NCBI GenBank assembly: GCA_018296165.2
Contig: JACKQL020000020.1
Coordinates: 248,001 to 312,000 of the forward strand
Direction of reading: 5' to 3'
DNA length: 64,000 nucleotides
Source of the DNA: Termitomyces sp. T153
Taxonomy: Eukaryota; Basidiomycota; Agaricomycetes; Agaricales; Lyophyllaceae
Below the pieces are notes generated by a model that was given only the letters and a program-made list of their open reading frames with translations, was not told where the DNA came from and did not search any database. Positions 48,705 to 58,520 of the stretch are shown piece by piece. The position numbers and the translations under genes were made by a program. The first letter of the stretch is position 1. Each line of letters starts with the position of its first letter.

Positions 48705-48885
48705 ACATATGTTCTGCCTTTGCCTTACGTAGCATCGTTGTAATTCAAACCCCCCTACTCATACTAAAATTCCCTTTACATTCCTTATTCCGCAACCCCA
48801 AATCTAATGCCATTAACCCCGAAACGTGTGATCCTAAGTCTCTTTAACTTATTTTTGATTTTTAAGCAAAGTTTAAACTTTTTTG

Positions 48886-51800
48886 TCAACTTTCAGGGCT
48901 ATTGTCCGACTTAATCATGTCATCGTCTAGAGGCTCATGAAGCTTTATAGATCCGAATGACAAATCTGATGCAGCATTTATGGTAGGCCTTTGTAGTTCC
49001 TCCCTTAACTCTTTTAACTTTTCTGGAGTGATATCTACCCATTGCTCTAGGCTCTGGGATAGCTCCAATTGTTTTCGAGCTTTATAAGGGACTACTCTAA
49101 AAGCGGCAACTCTGGCCTGCCAAACCGACCCATCCAGCTCTGCCACAATGTAATTACCTCCCTTGGTCTTAGCAATTACTACCATTGGACCATGAAAACG
49201 GGGAAGCATTTTAGCACTGTGTGAACTTTCTGTAATCATATTCTTGACCAAGACTAAGTCCAAGGGTTTGAAATTGAAGTCTTTGATAGAGTGTTTGTGC
49301 TCTTCTGCAAACTTCAAGGCCCATTGGAGTTTGTCCTTTCCAACTCTCTCTCTCATCTCTTCTACATGTTGGTGGTGCTTGGCTAGAGCTCTAGCACGAT
49401 AACCAATTAACTCTTCTGTAGATAAGGGCCCTTCTGGTAAGTCTATTAACCAGGTAGCCTCTACCAAGTCCAAAGGTAGAGTTGGATGAGCTCCAGTGAC
49501 CATGAAGTATGGTGAACACTCAAATCTCTGCCGGATAGTAATGTGATCACTCCACATTACATGAAAGAAAAACCAAAACCATTTAGTGCGATCCTCACAA
49601 GCTTTGAATAAAGCCTGCCTGACATCCCAATGTGGTCTTTCAATTTTGCCATTAGCTTGAGAGTTGTATGGAGAGATGGCAATGCCTCTGATTCCATATT
49701 TACTCTCTATCCAAGCTGTGACCTTTTTGAATTGTCCAGCATTATCAGTGATGATCTCTGCAATGCAACCCCAACGACAAATCACATCCTCAAACAACCA
49801 TTGACCAATTGTTTTATGGTTTTCTTTGCGCAGAGGCCTCCCTTCCATCCATGAAGACAATGCACACCTACCATGAACAATATACTTGCAGCCATTTGAA
49901 GCTGGAGTCATGTGCATGGTATCAATGTGAATTGTTTGGAAGATAGAGGGTGTATAGGTTACTGCGGGAGCTCTGTTTACAACTGTCTTCTGACGTATCT
50001 GACAGTTGTGACAAGTCCCAACATACCACTGTACATCTCCATCAATCCCTGGCCACCAAAATCGTTCTTGTATTAACATTTTGGTTGCATAAGTCCCTCT
50101 ATGCCCTAAGGCATCATGGGCTGATTTAAGCATGAACATTCGCTTATCAATATTGACTACTAGCTTATGCCTAGCCTCATGATTGCATTTGTACAGTCTC
50201 CCCTTTTGATCAAAGAAGAACTGTCTTGCAAACCTCTTGAACTTGTCTGGGTCCCAACCCTTCAAACCTTCAGGTTCTTTGCTTGGGTCTTGTAGCCAGC
50301 TTTGTACAGTTGGTAGCAAGTCATCCCACTGTTCACTCTCACCACCCTTCCTATGTTCTAAGTAGGCTTGTAAGTCTGCTTCCTTTTCCTCCTCAGTACC
50401 TTCTGTGGGTAACAGAGGCTGAGAGAGAGATAGTACTGCAACAGGATCTATTCTAGATGTCTGCTGCTGACTTAGAACTGCCTTCCTAAGTTCCACCTCT
50501 TGAGACCTTGCTCTATCAAGTTCCTGTTCAAGGTCTGATACTTCAGTGGCTACTGCATGTAGATAGCCACCTCTAGTGTCAATTTGATCTGCAAACTCTT
50601 CAAGTGCTAAGGGTTCCCAATCCTCCCATCCTGGTTCCTTGTTGGTTTTAGCTGGATATTCAAAGTGCATAGTCTTTGGATTGTCCATCAACTCTGGATT
50701 GACAGGTGGGTACTCCTCATCTCCTGGCTGCTTGAGCCTCCTAGACAGGCCATCCACACTAAAGGTCTTTCCTGGCACATGCCTCAAAGTAAAATGATAG
50801 AGTAGTACATCCTCAATCCATCTCATGATGGTGGCATTAGGTCCTACTCCAGGATTGCTTAGCATTCCCTTCAAATACTTGGCATCTGTCTCCACTACAA
50901 GCTTCCTACAACCAACTAGCCAATACTTATTAGCTTGCAAAGCTCTCATTAAACCATAGAGTTCTCTCTTAGGTTGTGAGAATCTTGCCTCTCTCTCATT
51001 CAAGGTGATGGACCCTAGCTTAGCACAAGTGCGTTGCTGAGGATTGTCTGGAGCTTCCTGGAATATTCCAAAGCCCACTGCCATCCAAGAAGTGTCAACT
51101 GATAGGACTACTGCCCCCCCTGACTCATAGTCAAGTGGCTTTAGAGGTGCACTTTCAGCTAGCAATTTCTTCAACTGAGCCATTGCTGACTGCTGTTCCT
51201 CACCCCAAACAAATGGTGTGTGGTTTTGAGTCAATTTGTTGATGGGTGCAGCCACTCTAGCATAGTCTTTGATGAACATCCTAAAGGTTCCACAAGTACC
51301 TAGGAAAGCTCTGACATCTGACTTGTCCTGGCAATCACCCCACCCCATAACAATGGCCAACCGCTTGGTCTCAGGTTTCTGTCCCTCATAGGAACACCTG
51401 TGTCCAACCACTACAATCTCATCTGCACAGACTACTGACTTCTTCCCAGAGAAAGTCCCTCCAGCATATTTGATTCTTTGTAACACTCTGTTCACATTTT
51501 GCAGATGTTCCCATACAAATCTCCTAATGCCTGGGTTTTCTGGGATAACCTCATAGCCTCCATCTGGCAATTCATACCTGTGAGGTGGACCTCTGATTGG
51601 CACATCATCAATGTATGGCCAAGTTACATGAGGTATCTCATCTTTCAAGATAAAGGTAATGTCATCATGAAAGATTGGTACTGAATTTGTCCAGCCCATT
51701 GGCAGAGTTACCAACCTTAGAGCACCAAAGGGTGTCTGGAAGGTGGTATAGTCCCTAGACTTCACATCCAACACTCTCTCATCATATCCCACATACAAGT

Positions 51801-52197
51801 CAAAGATTCCTCCACAAGCTCTGCCAGCAAAATGACTAGCCAACTCTTCAGTTGCTGGTGGCAACCCAGAATGTGCTATGGTTACTTTGTTTAAAGGTTC
51901 CAAGCTGTGAACTATCCTCAAACTCTCACCATCCTTCTTCAATACTGTGAACCACTGGGATCTGTATGAAGAGTTGGATGGCTCATATACTCCTGCCTCA
52001 ATTTTCTGCTTTATCATCTGGCAGATTTTATCTCTGAGTCCAGGAGCAATGGGAATGTTTTTCAATACCCAGGGGGTGTGAGGAATTACTGGCATTACTA
52101 CAGGAGGGAAGAATTCCTCCTTGAGCCTACCTCTTTGAGAATCATCCCATGCAAAAGCCTCATTCTGCAGCATCATTAGATGATGTACTGCCTTCAT
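48886..52197 (-). CDS. pol: Gypsy RT - RNase H - integrase of the young element
   Basis: Uninterrupted 1103-codon frame from the ATG at 52197. RT blocks: FTVLKKDGESLRIVHSLEPL, FDLYVGYDERVL, TTFQTPFGALRL and the active site WPYIDDVPI (intact YIDD). RNase H begins VVLSVDTSWMAVGFGI. The integrase has the zinc region HDALGHRGTYATKML ... CHNCQIRQK, and the core with HIDTMHM (D), IITDNAGQF (D) and ANGKIERPH (E), all catalytic residues present. The C-terminal part (FKPLDLVLVKNM) binds DNA in relatives. The conserved lead-in IIDQVHGDGFLWPEEM continues upstream of the ATG in the same frame to about 52250, so translation probably enters from the preceding block rather than at this ATG. The family is common in agaricomycete genomes. 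Confidence 0.92.
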   Translation of the reverse strand: MKAVHHLMMLQNEAFAWDDSQRGRLKEEFFPPVVMPVIPHTPWVLKNIPIAPGLRDKICQMIKQKIEAGVYEPSNSSYRSQWFTVLKKDGESLRIVHSLEPLNKVTIAHSGLPPATEELASHFAGRACGGIFDLYVGYDERVLDVKSRDYTTFQTPFGALRLVTLPMGWTNSVPIFHDDITFILKDEIPHVTWPYIDDVPIRGPPHRYELPDGGYEVIPENPGIRRFVWEHLQNVNRVLQRIKYAGGTFSGKKSVVCADEIVVVGHRCSYEGQKPETKRLAIVMGWGDCQDKSDVRAFLGTCGTFRMFIKDYARVAAPINKLTQNHTPFVWGEEQQSAMAQLKKLLAESAPLKPLDYESGGAVVLSVDTSWMAVGFGIFQEAPDNPQQRTCAKLGSITLNEREARFSQPKRELYGLMRALQANKYWLVGCRKLVVETDAKYLKGMLSNPGVGPNATIMRWIEDVLLYHFTLRHVPGKTFSVDGLSRRLKQPGDEEYPPVNPELMDNPKTMHFEYPAKTNKEPGWEDWEPLALEEFADQIDTRGGYLHAVATEVSDLEQELDRARSQEVELRKAVLSQQQTSRIDPVAVLSLSQPLLPTEGTEEEKEADLQAYLEHRKGGESEQWDDLLPTVQSWLQDPSKEPEGLKGWDPDKFKRFARQFFFDQKGRLYKCNHEARHKLVVNIDKRMFMLKSAHDALGHRGTYATKMLIQERFWWPGIDGDVQWYVGTCHNCQIRQKTVVNRAPAVTYTPSIFQTIHIDTMHMTPASNGCKYIVHGRCALSSWMEGRPLRKENHKTIGQWLFEDVICRWGCIAEIITDNAGQFKKVTAWIESKYGIRGIAISPYNSQANGKIERPHWDVRQALFKACEDRTKWFWFFFHVMWSDHITIRQRFECSPYFMVTGAHPTLPLDLVEATWLIDLPEGPLSTEELIGYRARALAKHHQHVEEMRERVGKDKLQWALKFAEEHKHSIKDFNFKPLDLVLVKNMITESSHSAKMLPRFHGPMVVIAKTKGGNYIVAELDGSVWQARVAAFRVVPYKARKQLELSQSLEQWVDITPEKLKELREELQRPTINAASDLSFGSIKLHEPLDDDMIKSDNSPES

Positions 52198-52715
52198 CTC
52201 CTCTGGCCATAAGAAACCATCACCATGTACTTGGTCAATGATTTCCTTGCCTCAGCAGTGTACCTCCCTGTGGGTTTGAACTTAGGTGGGTTTGGGTCCA
52301 ACTGTGGCATGTCTGCTAGTGGATCTCCAGTGATACACCTTTCAATTCTAAACTCCTCAGGAGAGGTTCCTAGTACAGGTTTCACTTTTCTAGCAACAGG
52401 TTTGTATTTCTTAGAGAATACTTGTGCAGTTTCCCCCACACCTGCTTCTAGCCCTAGGCTTTCCTGCTGTACTAAGACCTCTTCTAACTCCTCTGGTATC
52501 TGACACAGCTGCCTATTTAGATAGGCTGCTAATGTCTTCTCATCTCTGCCTCTCATATCTCCCTCTGTAGCAAAGGCCTGCAGATACACATCTCTCAACT
52601 CCAGGTTCTTGAATCCACTATGATTTATAGTGTATCCAGTCACCATTACTTCACCATTCTCCTTCTCCCCTAACATTACTGCCACCTCTCCCTGGTCACT
52701 GACCAGATCATTGAG
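52194..52715 (-). CDS. Linker between protease and RT of the young element, separate frame
   Basis: About 170 codons, NDLVSDQGEVAVMLGEK to TGRYTAEA, in a frame -1 to the protease and +1 to the RT. It has no good start codon of its own (the first ATG is at 52676). In related elements this stretch joins protease to RT without a break: FSKKYKPVARKVKPVLG and DPLADMPQLDP belong just before the RT. The switch to the RT frame is needed within 52240-52256. It is part of the polyprotein rather than an independent gene. Confidence 0.75.
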   Translation of the reverse strand, partial: LNDLVSDQGEVAVMLGEKENGEVMVTGYTINHSGFKNLELRDVYLQAFATEGDMRGRDEKTLAAYLNRQLCQIPEELEEVLVQQESLGLEAGVGETAQVFSKKYKPVARKVKPVLGTSPEEFRIERCITGDPLADMPQLDPNPPKFKPTGRYTAEARKSLTKYMVMVSYGQRR

Positions 52716-52717
52716 AT

Positions 52718-53746
52718 TTAAAATTTTGGATCACTATCTCCTCCAACACCTGCCTTTGGCACCTTCCCTCTTTGGAGAGTGGGCAGGGCTGTCCGGCGAC
52801 CAGTATTAGGATCTCTGATAGTTATGATGGCACTGCCATCTTGAAGGTTTTGTATGTTGCTCTCTGTCAGTGTGTCAAATGGACGACCCAACAAGACAGT
52901 ATAAGCTGGTTTGACAAAGATATGCACTTGTAGATAAATGGTGAAGCCTTCAGCAAAAGTAAATGGCACATTTTTGGCTAAACCAACTGATGTATTCACT
53001 TGACTGTTGGCACTCTCCATCCTTAAGCATATGTCTGGATCCCAAGTCAATCCTAAACGAAGGGCCTCATCTAGTGCCATACAGACTATCTGAGAACCAC
53101 TATCTAGAATTGTCTCTACTTGTCCCCTCTGATTGACAATGGGGTTCAAGGACCTCAACACTTGCAAATCTCTAGCCACATACACCACTACTGGCTTTTC
53201 TCCTGGAGGGATATTTTCCAAGTAAGTGGCCACACAATCCTGATGCACTACTGCACCAGTAGGCAAATCATCCTGTGTCCCATCTGCAATGAAATAGGTT
53301 GCCATTGGTAGGTCATTGACATCTACTTTGTCAGGTGGTTTCTTCTCCCTTACAGTCTGCTGTTGAACTGCTACTCTTGGGATATTGGGATCCCTAGACT
53401 GAGTTCCTGATTTGAGAGTCAATTTTTGTATCATTGCCTCCCTTAATCCAGGAGCCACATCTAACAATTCTCCAGTACTGAAAGGTACAGTAGCCTCCCA
53501 GAGCTTATCAATGGTCCTATCCCATTCCTTCCTCTTTGTTCCTGTTAAGGAACTTTTAACAGTGTCCTGCACTGGCAAGTCTGGTCCCTCATTGAGGGCT
53601 GGAACCTTCTCAAAAGGTAGGTCCAGTTTTGGTGCAACTCTAGGTGGAATCACCAGAGTTAGCTTTTCTTTCCAGGGTTTTTCAGGGGTTCTCTCTGGCA
53701 ATGAGGATACTCCTGGTTGAGATGCCTCTTTCCTGATTGCCTTCAT
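52718..53746 (-). CDS. Retropepsin-like protease block of the young element
   Basis: 342 codons from the ATG at 53746. After a linker comes the aspartic protease core with ETILDSGSQIVCMALDEALR (DSGS active site), and near the end YTVLLGRPFDTL, the usual ILGxPF-like flap partner. It processes the polyprotein. The frame is -1 to gag; gag ends gatttttaaatgac and this block ends aaaattttaaatctc, sharing a T-run followed by taaat at the exit from each frame. Confidence 0.85.
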   Translation of the reverse strand: MKAIRKEASQPGVSSLPERTPEKPWKEKLTLVIPPRVAPKLDLPFEKVPALNEGPDLPVQDTVKSSLTGTKRKEWDRTIDKLWEATVPFSTGELLDVAPGLREAMIQKLTLKSGTQSRDPNIPRVAVQQQTVREKKPPDKVDVNDLPMATYFIADGTQDDLPTGAVVHQDCVATYLENIPPGEKPVVVYVARDLQVLRSLNPIVNQRGQVETILDSGSQIVCMALDEALRLGLTWDPDICLRMESANSQVNTSVGLAKNVPFTFAEGFTIYLQVHIFVKPAYTVLLGRPFDTLTESNIQNLQDGSAIITIRDPNTGRRTALPTLQRGKVPKAGVGGDSDPKF

Positions 53747-53754
53747 TGAGTCAT

Positions 53755-55047
53755 TTAAAAATCCTTAGAGGCAGATTTCTGTCCCTCAGGACTGGCTGTG
53801 TTTCTGGTGTTGATCAACACACTGAGCATCTCAGCCATTTTATTGAAACCTTTCTCCAAGTCTCCCAAGCGATCTGACTCCTTATATTGAAGGCGCTCTA
53901 GCATGTCATCCCTTGTATCTCTAGCAGAGTTCACATAGGTAGAGTAAGTGACTGTCTCTGGAGGGTCATCTTCTGGCCATCCAAAGTACATGTTCACCTG
54001 CTTATCATGTACTTGTGCTAATCTAGCATGAGGAGATATACCAGCAGGATCCCTAGGTAAAGGAGCACCATTAGGTAGCCTGGCTCTCCCTTCCAGTAGG
54101 ATGATCCATCCTTTTTGTACATCTCCCTTGATGAGTTCACACTCTGAGATTCTATGCCCAGTTTGCCAACAATAGAAGCAAGTAACACCACTTCTTCCAG
54201 AAGTTGGAAATGTAGGAGGCCCTTCTGTCCTTATGCCTTGGTTCCCTTTGGTATTTAAGAAGGTATTGCGCATGTCCAACTGACCAGCTTGCAAAGCTTG
54301 CATGGTACTCTGGATGCTCCCTATTTGTTTCCCAATGGTAACCACAGTATCTTGGAGATGAGCCATTTTCTCCTCCACTTCCTCCTCCTTAATGTTTCCC
54401 CTACTAGTTTCCATTTTCTCTACTCTTTCCTCTCTAGGGCTCCTTACAGTAGCACCATCTATCAAGGTCCCCACTACTGTCAGCACTTCTGATAGGTCAT
54501 ATTTGTTGTCCTTGTGCCTATTCCTAGCAGGGTCTTTGTAGTGGCCATATCTACTGATCAACCTCTCCTCAATCACATCTCCAAAAGCTGGTGTAAAGCA
54601 CCCCAGGAATTTGTCTACCAGAGACCCATTCCCAGTGACATTAGCCAACTTCTTAGCCTCAGCTCTAAATTTTCTTATGAGAGAATGGATTTCTGTAGTG
54701 TCATTCCTACTAAGTCTGGCATGTTCTCTGCAGATTCTGTCCAGGTTTGCAACACTACCTGTGTCATCCACTGCTTCTGGATAAGACTCCTTGATCTCTT
54801 TCTCAAAAGCAGACCAAGTATAGTCATCTCCAAAGGAATCAAAGCCCAGCCATTCCTGTTCAGTCTGAGCATCCACATACTCCAAGATTCTCTTTTTCCT
54901 TTCTTTATCTCCATGGATCCCAGCATGCTCAAACAGAGAGATCATCCTTTGCAAAAAGCGACGAACCTCAGAGGGCTCAGTATGCTTAAACTTAGGTGCA
55001 TCCCTGCTGTCAGGCAGTGGCAGTTTGTATCTGATATTTTGCTCCAT
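53755..55047 (-). CDS. gag: Gag of the young element
   Basis: Reads MEQNIRYKLPLPDSRDAPKF from the ATG at 55047. The open frame runs upstream to about 55280 with KNSVTLRKRETR but no better ATG, so the start could be earlier and non-canonical. The capsid-like region includes EPSEVRRFLQRMISLFEHAG and EYVDAQTEQEWLG. The nucleocapsid zinc knuckle is CFYCWQTGHRISEC (CX2CX4HX4C), read near 54135-54175. Undamaged over its length, unlike the gag of the older chromovirus. Confidence 0.88.
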   Translation of the reverse strand: MEQNIRYKLPLPDSRDAPKFKHTEPSEVRRFLQRMISLFEHAGIHGDKERKKRILEYVDAQTEQEWLGFDSFGDDYTWSAFEKEIKESYPEAVDDTGSVANLDRICREHARLSRNDTTEIHSLIRKFRAEAKKLANVTGNGSLVDKFLGCFTPAFGDVIEERLISRYGHYKDPARNRHKDNKYDLSEVLTVVGTLIDGATVRSPREERVEKMETSRGNIKEEEVEEKMAHLQDTVVTIGKQIGSIQSTMQALQAGQLDMRNTFLNTKGNQGIRTEGPPTFPTSGRSGVTCFYCWQTGHRISECELIKGDVQKGWIILLEGRARLPNGAPLPRDPAGISPHARLAQVHDKQVNMYFGWPEDDPPETVTYSTYVNSARDTRDDMLERLQYKESDRLGDLEKGFNKMAEMLSVLINTRNTASPEGQKSASKDF

Positions 55048-55344
55048 TATTGAGGCAGTAGAAACTGGTTGAGTAGTAGGGTACAGTTCTTTTGGTGAGC
55101 TTGAAATTACTCTCTCAGTCCGAAGCTTTCTCTTTCTGAGTAAGGTTTCAGGGTCAGGCAAAAAGGACTTTGAACTGCTATTGGTCCTAGTTTCTCTTTT
55201 CCTTAATGTAACAGAGTTTTTCACCTTGGTTGCAATAACTTCAGGTGTTTTGGGCCAAGACCCAGGTGGTGCAAAACTAATGTTTCACAAGGGTTGGACT
55301 TCCTCAAGGAAATCCAAAAGTAAGTTTTTGTGCAACAAAAGCCC

Positions 55345-55360
55345 CTCGCGGTGGGCTCCA
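55345..55360 (-). other. Primer-binding site of the young element
   Basis: On the minus strand TGGAGCCCACCGCGAG starts two bases after the 5' LTR. It is complementary to a tRNA 3' end finishing in CCA, visible on the plus strand as ctcgcggtgggctcca. The tRNA is not identified. Confidence 0.7.
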
Positions 55361-55362
55361 GA

Positions 55363-56203
55363 TGATGCGAAATGTAAGTTTGATGCCGTCAATGATGTGA
55401 TCAACTTATCAAACTTTCTATTCACAGTTTGTTTGGGAGGCTTTTAGTTACACGCCAACTCAAGTAGACTTTCAATAGAAAAGTATTTTAATATTCTTAA
55501 TGATTTTATTCCAAGGTTGAGACGGTCTCGCACTAAGGAATGGGCTCAATAGTATATTTACTGGTCCCGAAGCCACTAATAACTCTTAAGCCTAAGAATT
55601 CCGCTCCCTGGGGAATTCCGAGCCGTGGTACGTAGTCTGCTTGCCTTTCTCCCTATTTTCCCGTTCCTTTTATACTTCGCTATTCGGGCACGGACCAGTG
55701 CGTTCCGCGTGGTTTTGTGCTGCGATAATCGGTCTCCGTGTCATCTCTCCTGTGTCATTCCGTCCATCCGTGATTTTTATTTTATCCTTTCTTTCCGCCC
55801 CTTCTCTTCTAACCGTTTTATGGTCGTCTTTCAGAACTCGATAGCGTAGCACAGGAATTTAGAATTCACGCGTTACGGTAGGTTTTTAATCGTCTGGAAT
55901 TGTTTCGCAGTTTATTGCAGCGTTTCGTCGGCTTTGATGACTGTTCTCGGATTATGATCCGAGCATCTCGGCCCGAGCACTGCCACAGACTCGGCACATT
56001 GTTAGTCTGACGTATTTGCTTTGGGCTAGTCATCTTTTTCGTGTTTACGGAGGTGGTAGTACTCATTGGTTTTCAAGGTATGCTCTCGCGTCTACAGTTT
56101 TCGACGTTCGGCTTACAGTTTTCAGCCGTCTGGTATAGAAAACATTCCTTGTTTCTGTTTCTAAGTACTTTTGTCGGTCCTCAGTTTTGAGGCCGGCGTA
56201 TCA
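55363..56203 (-). repeat. 5' LTR of the young element (right copy)
   Basis: 841 bp, same as 46338-47178. Followed by ttag, the second copy of the target duplication. Confidence 0.95.
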
Positions 56204-57994
56204 TTAGAAAGCTGGTTGGGCGGTGAGAATAATCAGTGGTATTTGTGTGAATATATTCCTGACGACCCAGGTCAAGACTAAGTCAGCTTTGAGCGTAGCA
56301 TAGGCATTTTGAATTCAGTATTCAAGTTCTGTAAATAACAAAAGGCATATGTCATGTTGATTATAGCTGGTACTGCGTGCGGTTGCAATGCAAAAACACC
56401 AAACACGAAACTGAGTGCTAAATAACGTATATACGGTTTGTTGTCACCAAAAAACACAATGTTTGGGTTTGTTTATGCATGGATTACCATGGCCAACAGA
56501 CTCTCCAAAACGCAGTGGATAACCTGGTCCAAGCCGATGGACTCAGAATCCATCAAACTCGCCGTGAACCGTCCTTTTTTCTCAACTGTGTAAACTGTTC
56601 TCGAAGTTCCAACACAAGCCGATCTCCCATACGGACTACATACTGGGCGGCCTCTAATTAGGCTAAAGCCTTTCTCATGTTATCCGTAGTATCTGCGGGC
56701 TCATAGGTGGACTCATTGTCGCTGGTGTTGATAAACTCGCTGTGATTGTCATCGACTCACCCGCGATTAGCAACTCTGATTTTTTTGAAAAAAACAATGT
56801 CCAACTGAAGAAGCTCGACAACTCAAAAACACGCGTCGTTAACGCTTAATTTCAGAATCACCAGAATTCCAGCACTTATGTACAGAGCTAAGTGTTCACG
56901 CGCATGCATACTCCACGACCAAGATGATTATGTATGCATCACAAAGCTCAGACGACTAGACCCACTCCACTCCTGTGCTCGTCTATCACACCTTTTACCC
57001 TGAATCTCGGCACAAGGTCATTTCCCTCCCACACCCCCAATTACCTATCTCTCACGTGAGCTGGGCACGCGACTGCTCTACTTGATCATCGCCATTGGCC
57101 TCCGCAGGCGGCGTTCGTAGCCGCACTCTCAACTATAATTCTACGGGGCTATAAGTAAGTAATGGGGGAATGCATTCAGAACGGCAACCAAACCACTCAT
57201 GTTCCGTTGGGTGTGGCATTCTGCAACTCTTGTGTCATCTCCTAGTAAGTACTTTTGTTGTCCCCCATAATACTCAGACGATCACAGCGGCTGCACATCC
57301 AACGAACAAGCCAACCCATGTTAACATAGATTCATTTGTATTGAATGGTCGCTGTGCTTCGTATTGTTGAAGTACCTTTCTTCAGGCTGCAGTAGTGGAG
57401 CTATTGACAAATGGTTGTTTGTCTGTCTATGTCGACACAATCTTCACCCATATGTGATAAGCTCTTATTGGAGTTTGCTGGTTGGTTTGTGGAGATTAAC
57501 AGCCGACATGGCATCACCTTCGTCCCTTCTATATTCAGCCTCGTTTTCGCTCACTTGGCTTTGGCCGTGAATTCCATACGTAGATTTATCACTGAATCTG
57601 TTGTTCGCTCATGTTGATTGTCATGATTACCTTCTTCACAGTCCTACTCGACTAGTCTGATTGGTTTGTTTGTCAAGAATGATCGGCCAAGGTATACATA
57701 CGTACTTCGTATAAGTACATTGCTCCAACTTTGTCTCCATGTCCATCTTCCTTTCTGCTCACTTTGGCTTAACTTCAAGGTTCTGCATGTACATTTATGT
57801 ATTGGTGGATCTGATGAACTTCTCCCGTCAGCTTGGGGTTAACTATGTACAATTCACTTCGGGTTTTAACTTAGCTTTTATCTTTGCTAATGCATAAGGT
57901 TCCGCACATAAGTTGTACATTTATGTATTTACTTTGCTCAAATTGTCGAGAACAACAAACACCGAATCCTCTCCTAGTCCTTTTCTAGCCCCGC
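56204..57994. other. Right flank of the young element, no intact gene
   Basis: Short frames only. One stretch resembles the M35 peptidase (separate entry). The rest up to the P450 relic is unassigned. Confidence 0.45.
56704..56770 (+). pseudogene. Short relic of an M35 peptidase exon
   Basis: ag|gtggactcattgtcgctgg and tgttgataaactcgctgtg resemble the start of exon 2 of the intact gene (37050-37095): the translation GLIVAGVDKLAVIVI against EPTVAGVDKLIVKTT, with an acceptor-like tag just before. Similarity does not extend further. A chance match is possible but the block is in register. Confidence 0.4.
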
Positions 57995-58520
57995 ATGGCG
58001 AACATTCTTCTTGATATTGGTGTCTTGTCATCTACGGTTGCTCTTTGTATGTATCTCAAACAATATTTCTATGGATTACGTTTACCTCTTCCACCTGGTC
58101 TGACAAAGCTTCCCATCATAGGTAACCTCCCGGATAAAATGAACGGCTTTCCCTATCACAAGTGGTGCCAGGAATCAGGTTAGTGGTATCTTATAACAAG
58201 TTTACATACTATGTAAAGACCGATCCAAATATCAAGGCTCTGACATCATTCATCTTGATATTGCGAGTACTTCAATTGTTATCCTTGACATGCACAACTG
58301 GCCGGGAATTTATTGGAAAAAGGATCTTCGGTATACTTCAGCAGGTGAATCTCCACCAACGCTTGACACGAAACTTGTCAGGAATCCGCTTCAAAACAGA
58401 ATAAGGATGCCGATAAGCAATGGATCGACGGGTCGGAATTTTCATCTTGTTTGGATGCCATATGATGAGGTCATTTGGGAATCCATTCATCCGAAGAATC
58501 TGGACATCGTGAAATTCTAA
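57995..58520 (+). pseudogene. Cytochrome P450 relic, N-terminal part
   Basis: MANILLDIGVLSSTVALC with a membrane helix, then LPLPPGLTKLPIIGNLPD and PYHKWCQESG, the standard microsomal P450 beginning. After a GT-AG intron (58180-58239) the frame gives SDIIHLDIASTSIVIL, then drifts; NFHLVWMPYDEVIWESIH recalls the C-helix W-xxx-R region but without the Arg. It stops at 58518. No I-helix, ExxR or heme motif is found downstream. Confidence 0.7.

Larger units (their letters stand above)
46338..56203 (-). mobile_element. Young Ty3/gypsy element, minus orientation, with opposite-strand gene
   Basis: Direct repeats of 841 bp (46338-47178 and 55363-56203) appear identical along their whole length, and open frames inside them repeat with a constant 9025-bp offset. 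In the element's own direction the LTRs read TGATACGCCGG ... GCATCA. A 4-bp duplication ttag flanks it. Primer-binding site at the right, polypurine tract at the left. Order: gag, protease, linker, RT-RNaseH-integrase, then a spliced gene on the other strand, then the 3' LTR. No chromodomain was seen. Identical LTRs mean recent insertion. Three -1 frame changes between coding blocks are the only disruptions. Confidence 0.95.

Noticed and set aside
52190..52200. ATGA overlap as termination-reinitiation between linker and RT
   Set aside because: Conserved RT lead-in residues continue upstream of that ATG in the RT frame, so a frame change at 52240-52256 fits better than restart at 52197.
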